Origin: Margaritispora aquatica
Lineage: Eukaryota; Ascomycota; Leotiomycetes; Helotiales; Discinellaceae
Length of the DNA stretch: 64,000 nucleotides
Direction of reading: 5' to 3'
NCBI GenBank assembly: GCA_007644065.1
Contig: VJWN01000028.1
Span: 330,626-394,625 of the forward strand
Below are positions 36,621 to 46,615 of this stretch, one piece after another. The position numbers and the translations under genes were made by a program. Under the pieces are notes generated by a model, which saw nothing but the letters and a program-made list of their open reading frames with translations, had not been told where the DNA came from and did not search any database. The stretch's first letter is position 1, and each line of letters begins with the position of its first letter.

Positions 36621-38264
36621 ATGGGATCATTTTATGGTACCCTCGCTCCTAGGAGGAAGGATCTTAAATATGAGTCTCTTCCTACTTCTGAGAACGAGAG
36701 AGGAAGTGCGAGCGGTGTCGATAGTGTGGTAGAAACCCAGCAGAATTTGTCACTACAGCACAGTAAAAGAAATAGAATTCTGGTTCTTGCTGCCATGGCA
36801 TTCGCATCTTTACTTCTCATCCTGTTCTTGGCAACTGGGTATGTATGAGCAACTCACAACTCCATCCTTTCCTTACGAAATAGTGGGAACCCCTGAATTC
36901 GTCGCTTACAAAATAACAGTGGTCTCTCACGCACCACCAACGGGTCCTGTGACAGCGTCAAGAACGGATATACTTGTGAACCCAAGATCTCACACTTCTG
37001 GGGCCAGTATTCTCCATACTTCAGCGTCCCTTCAGAGATCTCGGCCGATGTACCAACGCAATGCAAAATCACATTTGCTCAGATACTCTCCCGTCATGGT
37101 GCCAGAGATCCAACAACCGCCAAAACAGTGGCGTATAAAGCTCTCGTCAACAGAATTCACACGACAGCAACGTCGTATAGTAAGAATTACGGCTTCATTA
37201 AGGATTACACATATACTCTTGGTGCAAATGATCTCTCTGTATTCGGCCAGCAGCAAATGATCAACTCAGGCGTGAAATACTACAATCGCTACAAGTCTCT
37301 CGCTCAAACAACCACGCCCTTCATCCGCTCCTCAGGCTCCGACCGCGTGATCGAGAGTGCCCAGAACTGGACCCAAGGGTTTCACTCCGCAAGAGTGCAA
37401 GACTACTCCTCCAATAAGACAGACGGGTACCCTTATTCCATGGTCATCATCAGTGAAGAGTCAGGCTTCAATAACACCCTCGACCACGGTCTCTGCACCG
37501 CCTTTGAAGATGGTATCTACTCCGAGATAGGCAGTGATGCACAAAAGGAATGGATTGCCATCTTCACGCCCCCTATTACCGCACGCTTGAACAAGAATCT
37601 TCCAGGCGTGAATTTCACTAATACGGATACAATCTACATGATGGATTTATGTCCCTTCATCACCGTCTCCGACATCTTGGGTTCCATCTCCCCGTTCTGT
37701 GATCTGTTCACCGAGGCAGAGTGGAAGCAATACGATTACTACCAATCACTCGGCAAGTTCTACGGCTACAGCAGCGGCAACCCTCTGGGCTCTACCCAAG
37801 GCGTAGGATTCACAAACGAGCTCATAGCACGGATGACATCCACACCAGTCAACGACCACACATCCACCAACTCCTCTCTCGATTCTTCCTCCTCGACGTT
37901 TCCTCTTGGTGGTACCACACGCCTCTACGCTGATTTCAGCCACGATAATGACATGTCTGGCATTTTTGCTGCCATGGGGCTATACAACCAGACTGTTTTC
38001 CCATCCAAGACAAGCCTGGAGACAGCAAAGCAGATGAATGGCTACAGCGCGGCGTGGTCTGTGCCATTTGCTGCAAGGGCGTATTTCGAAAAGATGAGCT
38101 GTAAGGGTCAGGATGAAGAGTTAGTGAGAGTAGTGATCAATGATCGCGTCATGGGCCTAGAAAGTTGTGGCGGCGATAAGTTGGGCAGGTGTAAGTTGAG
38201 TCGGTTCGTGGAGAGCTTGAGCTTTGCGAGGGCTGGTGGGAAGTGGGGTGAGTGCTTTGTTTGA
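36621..38264 (+). CDS. Histidine acid phosphatase, phytase-like, with N-terminal membrane anchor
   Basis: Two exons: 36621-36838 and 36920-38264 (81-bp intron), encoding 520 residues. The catalytic loop LSRHGARDPT (Arg131, His132) and the second catalytic motif SHDND (His414, Asp415) are both present, together with CDSVKNGYTCEP, HFWGQYSPYF and a cysteine-rich C-terminus, as in fungal 3-phytases. These enzymes release phosphate from phytate and other phosphomonoesters outside the plasma membrane through a phosphohistidine intermediate. The protein does not start with a signal peptide. It has about 50 polar residues with basic motifs, then one hydrophobic segment (about 53-71, ILVLAAMAFASLLLILFLAT), then the catalytic domain. 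It is probably a type II membrane protein with an outward-facing enzyme. The acceptor at 36918-36919 is the one that keeps the frame; the earlier AG near 36885 leads at once to a stop. Confidence 0.9.
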
Positions 38265-39194
38265 TAAGCGAGGAGAATATCATGTAGATAGATAGAGAAG
38301 ATTAGAAAGCCTGTTAGAAGGGAGCTTTTTACATGCTTATCCTGGGATCAGTCTATTTTGGTTTAAAATATCTACCCAACAGGTAGCAAGCAGTGGAGGT
38401 GTACGGATTTTACATCTTGCAAGAGAAGCCCTTTCACTGGGCTGTTTTACTGAATGGTGTTCATCTGTGAGTCGATATAGACCTCCACTAAGACACAAGG
38501 AATTGAAAATACGTAATCGTGGAGCCCCAGACATTCTTGGTGATGTATGGCGATGCTTGTAGAGAACCAGCAACGCCGTAATGGCTTACTGGGATTTGAG
38601 GTTTAAGAGAGTAGTATGGTTTTATCTGATGCGAATACTGTATCAAGATCTAGGACATATATGAACAGAAATGTAATTTTGAATGATTTTTTTCCACTGG
38701 TGATTCACTTACAATTTCAAAGAGTCACATCTAGCAAAATATGGTGAAAGAGACATGACTATTAAACAAATTGCATGTGTGAATAGTCGACTAAGTAGCC
38801 TTAATCTAATGCTGGGTGGACCTTTCGCTTTAGCTTCCTTACAGGGGGAAGATTTCCATAATGGAATCATTTCAAGGCTCTCTCAAGTGCAAGCAAGCTC
38901 ATATATGAGAGTACAGCTCTGTAATATTGAAGGACATTGAGAAATCTACTCCCATATGTACGTCTGAAGCTCAATTTACATAGATCTATTATACGTGTCC
39001 TGCACTTAAAACAAACGCCCACCATAAACCCATGTCTAGCATTAATCCGCCCAAGACGCTAAATGCTCTCAAAGCCGCAAACTCCTAGCCTGGCAAATAT
39101 GCATGCATGCCGGACCTCCTGGTCTTCTGGTATCAATTCAAAGCCATCCAAGTCCATAAAATTATTGAGAAATTGATACAACTGAGAGCACATC
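38265..39194. other. Convergent intergenic region, no gene seen
   Basis: Lies between the 3' ends of the phytase and rot1 genes. Only frames under 80 codons without domains were seen. Confidence 0.55.
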
Positions 39195-40134
39195 TTACAG
39201 CAGATATGCTGTTCCTCCAAAGATGATCATACCCACTCCACCCCACCACAACATGTTGAGATCGATCCTGTGAACGAAAGGAAGCTCATTGGCTCTCCTC
39301 TTGATGTGTAAGGCATCTTTGTTTAGCGGCTCTGGCTCGTCTTCTGAACTGGAAGTACGTTTCGCTTTCTTCCCTGATGTTGTCGCACTAGCGGTTGGGT
39401 TCAAGGTAACTGTCGGGAGCATATTGGGTGACGAATAAGCTTGGAACATTGGGTTCATTGGCGAGCCATCGAATTTGTAGAGGTCAAGGCGATTTAATTT
39501 CGTGTAGGGATCGATATAGACTTGGTATTTCTATGTATGCAAATCAGCAATGCCTTTCATGCCAACAAGGCCTGGAGATTTCGTACCTGCATAGTTTCTG
39601 ACTGATTATATCGAGTGTAGATGGAAGAACTGGCCGAGCATGGATCTGATTGTAATTGCCGCCCGTCCACAGCGATAGGCGTCATGGTTAACGAACCATC
39701 TGCGTTCAGTGTAAATGTGCCGTGCTGCCACTGCATTATTGCTTGTGGGCATGAGGGTGTAGTTGCTGCAGACATGTAAGCCTCCGATCCCAACCCATGA
39801 GGTTACAAATACCCACGGTTTGACACTGCGCGATAGTATGCCTCCTCATAGAACCCGTCTGCTGTGAATGAATAGGAGATACCAGTATGGCTCGGCTCGA
39901 TGAAACTATCATTTATAGGATTATAAAAACCCTGTAACTTGAATTAGCTCCAAGAATGTCTCGCGCATCCGTCTTTCTCTGAATGCCAAAATCACCCGTC
40001 TCCTTCCTTTGACGTACCGGACCAGTGAGCACCTTTGCAGATTTCGTAGACCACGTTCCGACCAGTTCGGCGATGGTTGCGAAGCTTGTCGGCGCGAAGA
40101 ACGCGCATGCGATTAGAGTAGACCTGAGAGCCAT
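39195..40134 (-). CDS. rot1: ER chaperone Rot1
   Basis: Four exons on the minus strand: 40134-40018, 39931-39817, 39765-39587 and 39530-39195, giving 248 residues, the usual Rot1 size. Intron borders keep the frame and rebuild family blocks: [84 protein letters not shown] and [11 protein letters not shown] signal peptide (about 1-21) and a C-terminal transmembrane segment (last 20 residues, [19 protein letters not shown]) make it a type I ER membrane protein with a lumenal domain. In yeast Rot1 is essential for folding of secretory proteins, beta-1,6-glucan synthesis and N-/O-glycosylation. It is divergent from the folate gene. Confidence 0.94.
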
Positions 40135-40584
40135 TACGATCTTTGAAGGCAATTGTATGTAGGGATTGTGGGTTGCTTCGAATAGTTGCTTGCGATTACT
40201 TGTGATTGCGTTGTCTGGAGGCGGAGGAGAAGAAGTTCGTCCCAAAATCCAAAAGTGACTGGGGCTAAGGGGGTGTCTCGGCACTTGCCATGACGCCAGG
40301 CCAAGCCAAATGGCGGGAGAGAAAAACACCCCTGCTGCAGATCTATTTTGCAGCATCTTTCTTTGAACCATGCAGTGACATCGAGCAAGTTTGTAAATAC
40401 AGGTATGTTTTGACATCACCAGAAAGAGCGAATAGGTAAAAGCCTCAAAACATGTTCACTTCTTGCTAGCTGTTTATCATCGTCAATATTTTGATTCAGT
40501 AACGAAAGAAACTGTATGCAGTCTACCTAATAGACACTCTTACAATACTCATCCAATTTTCAAATAACGCCCGCTCATCCAACG
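40135..40584. promoter_or_regulatory. Shared divergent promoter of rot1 and the 5-formyl-THF cyclo-ligase gene
   Basis: 450 bp lie between the two start codons. No canonical box was recognised. A minus-strand frame runs through the rot1 side but reads through a splice donor and is not coding. Confidence 0.5.
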
Positions 40585-41423
40585 ATGGCTGAACACATCG
40601 TTGCAGAAGATCAAACTCCAATCACAAATATCATGGCTTCATCTCTCGCCTTGAAGGCTGCGAAGAAGGAATTAAGAAGCCTAATGAAGAAGAAATTGTC
40701 AGGGATATCTTCGTTGTCAGTCAATACTCAGAGTATGTCAAATGTCACATCAATGGCTCTTGTCCTGCTGATATACACACAGGTGCTACTGTCTTCAAAT
40801 CTTTGGAGACTTTCAAGCCTTACCAAGAAGCGAACCGCATTGGTATTTACCTGTCCATGCCTTCAAGTGAGATTCAGACAGATGCCATAGTACGCCATGC
40901 TCTACGTGCAGGGAAAAAAGTATTTGTTCCATATATTCACAAATCCATCGATCCGCCACCTGATACACCAAAGTCAGTGATGGATATGGTCGATATTCGC
41001 TCACTCTCCGACTATGAATCTTTGAAGCGAGATAGTTGGGGAATCCCAACCATTGATGCAGAAACAGTAGATGAAAGGGAGCATATACTGAAGGGAGCCA
41101 CGGAAGACAGCAACGGACTTGATATGATCCTCATGCCAGGAGTTGCATTTGATTTTGATGCCAAGTCCGGTCTTATGAGAAGACTTGGTCATGGAAAGGG
41201 ATTCTATGACTATTTCCTGCACAGGTACACTAAAATGAGAGGGTCACCACGGGGAGCAACCGTGAGTCCTGAAAGTGGTGTCATGTTGTATGGTCTAGCT
41301 CTCGAAGAACAACTTTTGAAGGTTGAAGACAGTCATTCTGTGCCTGTAGGAGAGCTCGATGCTCTGCTTCATGGGCTTCTTGTCGGTGACGGAAACCTCA
41401 TAGCAGCAAAGTCGGAGTTTTGA
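40585..41423 (+). CDS. fau1: 5-formyltetrahydrofolate cyclo-ligase
   Basis: Two exons: 40585-40732 and 40783-41423 (50-bp intron), encoding 262 residues. Conserved blocks are KKELRSLMKKKLS at the N-terminus, RIGIYLSMPSSEIQTDAIV, KKVFVPYI and the signature RLGHGKGFYDYFL, which binds ATP and folate. The enzyme converts 5-formyl-tetrahydrofolate to 5,10-methenyl-tetrahydrofolate using ATP, which clears the inhibitory storage folate. A second in-frame ATG at 40633 (MASSLALKAAKKELR) would give a protein closer to the family length. The longer start is kept because it is the first ATG in frame. The 3' end is 129 bp from the convergent SmE gene. Confidence 0.93.
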
Positions 41424-41552
41424 AGGATCAATAAGAGACCTCTTTGTCCTAGGACTGATCAAGAAGCCTGCCTTCATATTCTTGTAGATTTCCACCAATT
41501 TTTGTGCATGTTTATCCGATCCCATTTCCCGTGTAACGCCTTTTGACTGCCT

Positions 41553-41947
41553 CTATCCGTTCAAACTCTGGATCAATGATACATTATCTCCCTTCAATAA
41601 GATTTGGCCTGCAAATGTTAGCAAAGATAAAAAGCGTTACTTCTACACCAGTGATTCTCACCAAGCGATCTCCTACTCTCCTCTTGAGTCTTCGTAGCTT
41701 GTTTGACTTCGACCGCATCATCGATAACCAAATTCATGAATTCATCAAATCCCTAGATGCACCAAATCAGTGGACGCTCAAACAGCTCGCAGCAAGATCC
41801 ACTGACTCTGATTCTTCCCTCAATCCTGATTGCTAATTGCTCATAAAGCCAAATCTGGACCGTGGAGTGTTGCTGAAGCAGCTTGAAGATGAAGTTGATT
41901 GGTGGGAGAAGGACTTTGCGCCCACCGCCTCCACCACCTCTATTCAT
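41553..41947 (-). CDS. sme1: Small nuclear ribonucleoprotein SmE
   Basis: Three short exons on the minus strand: 41947-41807, 41752-41662 and 41608-41553, encoding 95 residues. No single frame shows the gene, so it is easily missed. The Sm1 motif is rebuilt across intron 1 (FIFKLLQQHSTVQIWLYEQL, then RIEGRIRGFDEFMNLVIDD), and the Sm2 motif is rebuilt across intron 2 (LGQILLKGDNVSLIQ). The introns are 54 and 53 bp. SmE is one of the seven proteins in the Sm ring around U1, U2, U4 and U5 snRNAs and is needed for pre-mRNA splicing. An N-terminal run of six glycines (MNRGGGGGGRK) is a small oddity. It is convergent with fau1 and divergent from mtr10. Confidence 0.95.
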
Positions 41948-42401
41948 GCTGGGTGGTCGTAATATTAAATGGCCGAGTATTCAAGATTGTAGACTTGGTA
42001 TCAAGAGTCTGCGAGTTACCAGTGGCAATTTTGTGGTGGGGTGCTGTATCGTCTCTTGTGGTACAGGTCGCGTTGGCTGTGTCTGGTCTTAAAATTTAGG
42101 CGGGAAGGTGTGGTGCCTGCTTTCTTTGAGGGGAGCGGGATGAAAGCGGCTCTGCCAGCCAACGCTAAAATTGGTTATTTGGCAGCCCGACTCTATTCCT
42201 CGCGGTCTCCCACCATTCTCTCTTGTGATGCCACCAACATCAACTACCATTCAGTCTACATTCGCAATTTATTCACTTTGACCTTCATCGGTGATCTGTC
42301 TATTCCCTGTGTCTAGGATCCAACTTCTAGTCAGTTGTGCACCTGCCTAGAGAGCTTGAATCTTTGCACAATCCCGCATCTGCCCCGCCATCAACAACAT
42401 T
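41948..42401. promoter_or_regulatory. Shared divergent promoter of SmE and mtr10
   Basis: 454 bp lie between the start codons of two RNA-metabolism genes. CT-rich leader sequence precedes the mtr10 start. No specific motif is claimed. Confidence 0.5.
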
Positions 42402-45400
42402 ATGGTCCTTATGGCACAGAACGGCAACACAGCAACGATGGCTTTCGCCCCCGTGTTGACGGCGATGGCCACTATGCGCGATGGTCAGAGGGAGCAGAAA
42501 ATGGCGGCACATCAATACTTGGAGACTTTTCAGAAGTCGGTATGTTTCTTGGTATAAATCAGTTTCATGAGGCAAGAGGCTCATAACTTAACAGGCAGAA
42601 GCATGGCAAGTGACTATCGGTATTCTACAATCTGAAGCAGATGCAGAGGCAAAGCTCTTTGCAGCAACGACTCTCCGCGGAAAGGCAGGTGCACATGGCC
42701 AACAATTAGGGTTTGGGCTAATTTCGCAAGATCACCTACGATGTCAGTCAAATATCACAGCAAGCTCTCCCGGAACTTCGAAACTCTGTACTACAGCTCC
42801 TGAAATCTTTCGCCACCGGTCCGAAACCAATACGTATTCAGTTATGTGTTTGCCTAGCGATTCTATCGATTCAGATGACGGAGTGGAAAGATGTGATCTC
42901 TGCAGTTGTTAGTGCGCTGGGAGATTCCCAGAGCCACGCCTGTATCCTGGATTTCTTAAAAGTCCTTCCCGAGGAGGTTACCGAAGGACGTAAAATCAAT
43001 TTGACTGTATGTGGGCCGAGAAACACCATCCCGCAAGCACCTAGAACGGCGTTGGGTCGGGGAGAAAGCAGCTATATCAGAATCTAATACATCGTACTAG
43101 GAAGATGAGTTGGCACAGAGAACTCAGGAACTTTTAGGAGACAACGCTGGTCTGGTTTTACAACTTTTAGTTACATATGCTCAGTCATCAGGTATGGATC
43201 TACCCCAATCTTCAATAAGGATAAAAATGATTGATGTATACGCAGCGACTGCGGCTACCGATCCTCTACTCCTTGAGGTTGTCACGTCTTGGCTAAGAGA
43301 AATACCCGTGGCTGATGTTATCAACTCTCCCCTCCTCGAGATTGCTTTTGGTGCCTTGAACTCTGACCGATCCTTTGACGCTGCTGTCGACTGCCTATGC
43401 ACTATTTTCAAGGAAACTCGAGATGTGGATGAATGCATAGCTTCTATTCAAACTCTGTTACCCCGCGTAACTGCCTTACGGCCCCGCATTGCTCAGGCTG
43501 CAGTTGATGAGGACACCGAATGTTTCAAGGGAATCACTCGAATTTTCGCTGAAGCTGGCGAGGCATGGGTCGTCCTAATCGCCCGCGAGCCAACCAGTTT
43601 CCGACCACTCGTTGAGGCTGTATTAGAATGTGCTGCTCGAGACATCGATCGAGAGGCCATTTCCTTGACATTCGTTTTTTGGTACGAATTGAAGCTGTAC
43701 CTCATCCTAGAGAGATATATTCAAGCTCGGGTGGAGTATGTAGATGTATACTCGAAACTTGTCGATGTGATGTTGAAACGCCTCGAATATCCCACTCCCG
43801 ATGGCGCCAACTCTTCTGACCTTTTTGAAGGAGATCGCGAGGCCGAGGAGAAATTTCGTGCATTTCGACATCACATGGGTGATGTCCTCAAGGATTGTTG
43901 CGAAATCATGGGAGTCACAGAATGTCTTTCCAAAGTATTAGATCGCATGAAGGCGTGGATGGCATCCTATGCAAGCCAGGCGACTTCTTCGTCTGTTCCA
44001 TTCTGGCAGCAACTGGAGGCCCCTCTTTTCAGCATGCGTGCAATGGGTAGAATGGTTGACAAGGAAGAAAACATTATCCTACCTCAAATCATGCCACTAA
44101 TAGTGCAGATACCTCACCACGAGAAGCTCCGTTTTGCTACCATTATGGTGTTAGGACGATACACGGAATGGACATCAAACCACCCAGAGTTCCTAGAAGC
44201 CCAGTTCACCTACATTGTCTCGTCCTTCGGCACGGATTCTAAGGAAATTGTACGCGCTGCTGCGATGTCCATGAAGTTCTTCTGTACAGATTGCAAGCAT
44301 CTCTTGAGCGGACAAGTTGTACAGCTACAACAATTCTACGATCAAACTTTAGATAAGCTGCCAGGTATCAGTCAGGAGGAATTGACTGAGGGTGTTGCAT
44401 CCGTTGTTGCAGTCCAACCACCCTCTCAGATATTTGAGCTGATGAAGCTCTATTGCGATCCTTTGATGAACAGGCTGATGGCTTTAGCAAATAAAGCTAC
44501 AGATGCTGAAGGAAAGCTCGCCGTTGCAGGTCAGTCTGTCTATTCTCAAGATCCAGTCATGTGTACTGACCACGATTTAGATCATCTTCAGTTGATTACC
44601 TTCTTCGTGCAGATCGTAACGCCTTACGTAGAACCAGGAAAGGAGAATCCTGCAGTCCGATATTGCCAAGAGATCTTCCCAATTCTTTCCAAAATCCTAG
44701 AAACCTTCATCGATTTCCCTCCTATCTGCGAGAGGATTTGTCGCAACTGGCGAATTATGGTCATTTCTTATCGAACAGCGATGGCACCATTATTACCACA
44801 GATGGCCGATAAGCTTGCTGTTGCATTTGCTGCTTCAAAACAGGGTTGCTTCCTCTGGGTAACCAGCGCCATCTTGCGAGAGTTTTCCGAGGACCGCGAA
44901 TATGTGGACGAGCAAACTACCAGTTCTATTTACATATTTTTCGAAGTGCAGGCAACAGCGATGTTGCGAATGCTGAGTGATCTGCCTCCACAGGATCTGC
45001 CGGATGTTATCGAGGATTTCTACCGTCTTCTCGTGGACGCATTACTCTACTACCCTCACAAGCTAATTCAGTCATCAATATTTACGAGCATCTTCCGAGC
45101 TGCGGTCTCCGTACTGGCTCTTGAGCAACGTGATCCTTTGAATGCCATACTACATTATCTTCGGGATGTCATTGGCTATGGTGGCGATAATCCGCCAAGT
45201 TCTAGCAACGTACCAAATCCTCCTGAGATCAAGCGCATTGTGCAAACGCTTCTTTTATCTGAGGGTGAAGTCCTTGTCAAGCAGATTCTAGCTGGGATGA
45301 TGATTACCTTCCCAGACGACTGCTTCACAGACGGAAGTGGGGCTCTTCTAGGACTGTTTGAGCTGCTTCCTCAGCAAACCACGACCTGGGTTGACAAGAC

Positions 45401-45611
45401 TGTGCGAATGCTTCCAGCAGGCACCATCAAGGATTCAGAAATCGAACGTCTTATGACCGGAATCAGGGAAAAGCTTGCCACCGGACCCGACGGTGTTCGC
45501 AAGGTTCGCAGTCAACTACAGGATTTTACAAATCAATACCGCCGGCGATACGTTGCCCCGCGAGATGGCCTGGGTAGACTCGAGGCTGAGCGATTCCATT
45601 ACAATGCTTGA
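42402..45611 (+). CDS. mtr10: Importin-beta family nuclear transport receptor Mtr10 / transportin-3
   Basis: Five exons: 42402-42539, 42595-42684, 42731-43006, 43101-44529 and 44581-45611, encoding 987 residues. The N-terminus (LTAMATMRDGQREQKMAAHQ, followed by YLETFQKS AEAWQ) is the importin-beta N-terminal domain. The following blocks (KLFAATTLRGKITYDV) and the long helical-repeat body (with FATGPKPIRIQLCVCLAI) fit the Mtr10/TNPO3 family, which imports SR-type RNA-binding proteins such as Npl3 and also affects tRNA traffic. A start at 42411 is equally possible. Two introns are unusual. The second (42685-42730) needs a GC donor (AAG|GCAGGT) to keep the frame. The fourth (44530-44580) is 51 bp, a multiple of three without a stop, so retaining it would add 17 residues instead of truncating the protein. 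Confidence 0.92.
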
Positions 45612-46615
45612 GAATTTTCCCTACATGTGATAGACGTTTCTATGGTTCTGGTTTTGGTTTCATATTTTCGGGGCATAGCGGGCTGCGTGGGTTTCCATTG
45701 ACCAGTGGGACGCATAGTATTTAGACTCTTGAAAGCACTTTCACAGGAGGAGTGCTTTGGAATGGACTTGAAAATACGTGTCTGAAATGTTTATGCGGTG
45801 GAGTTGGGCCTGATTTTGACTACCGGTTGATATCCGTTAGGTAAGGTACTTATGACAGAGGTGAAGGGAATAGCAATCCTGGTTGACTAGGACGGAATCT
45901 CAAGTAGGCTACTGGTTGGTCGGTGAATATGGCCCCGATGAATTTCAATAGAGCTTGAATGAGGGTATCTTTGCACGTAGATAACGAAGAGTTGTCGACG
46001 GAAGATCAGGCATTGCGAAATACATAAATAATACAGGCAAAGCCAACAATCTTGTCCCTATCAAGTGTAAGATCTTACATGACACCAGGCAGCGAGAAGC
46101 AGCAACAACCTTGCTCATTCATTCTGTATTCATTATCTCATTACAACATCATCAAACATCATATCTTCTTCGTCTTGTCTGAAACTGCGATCGCTTAGAA
46201 TAGTAAAGTACATGCTGCCCATGTGCCGCAGAAAGAAAGAGAAACCAACCCACCCAACATTTTTGGATTTTCGATGAACTGACCAACGCCCCAATCCACT
46301 TCCGTCGAAAGTCCGCCGAATGATGCATGCTCAAAACATATCCAGTTAGACCTGCACAACCACAGGAGTCGTCCATGTGCCAACCAGATTAACCCAAGCC
46401 GATGTGAATGTAACCTAATGCCTATCGAGATGACCTAGGGTGGATGGGGACCGAAAAGTAAAACGCCATGCACCATGCTAATGCAAATTGTTCCGTAGCC
46501 CTGTGACAAAGGAGACTTTTCATGCTATGACGACCTCTAAGCACAGTTAAGAACCAAGGAAGTTGGTGTGAGAGGGTGTGAATAATCAGTTACATTTTCT
46601 GATTAGGGGATTGAG
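45612..46615. other. Convergent intergenic region, no gene seen
   Basis: Lies between the 3' ends of mtr10 and the BED/Zn2Cys6 factor. Minus-strand frames of 62-74 codons near 46152-46383 have no domain. Confidence 0.55.

Noticed and set aside
42735..42770. Short GT-AG segment (GTCAGT...CACAG) near the start of mtr10 exon 3
   Set aside because: It is only 18 bp and codes in frame for VSQISQ, which fits the importin-beta family; too short to be an intron.
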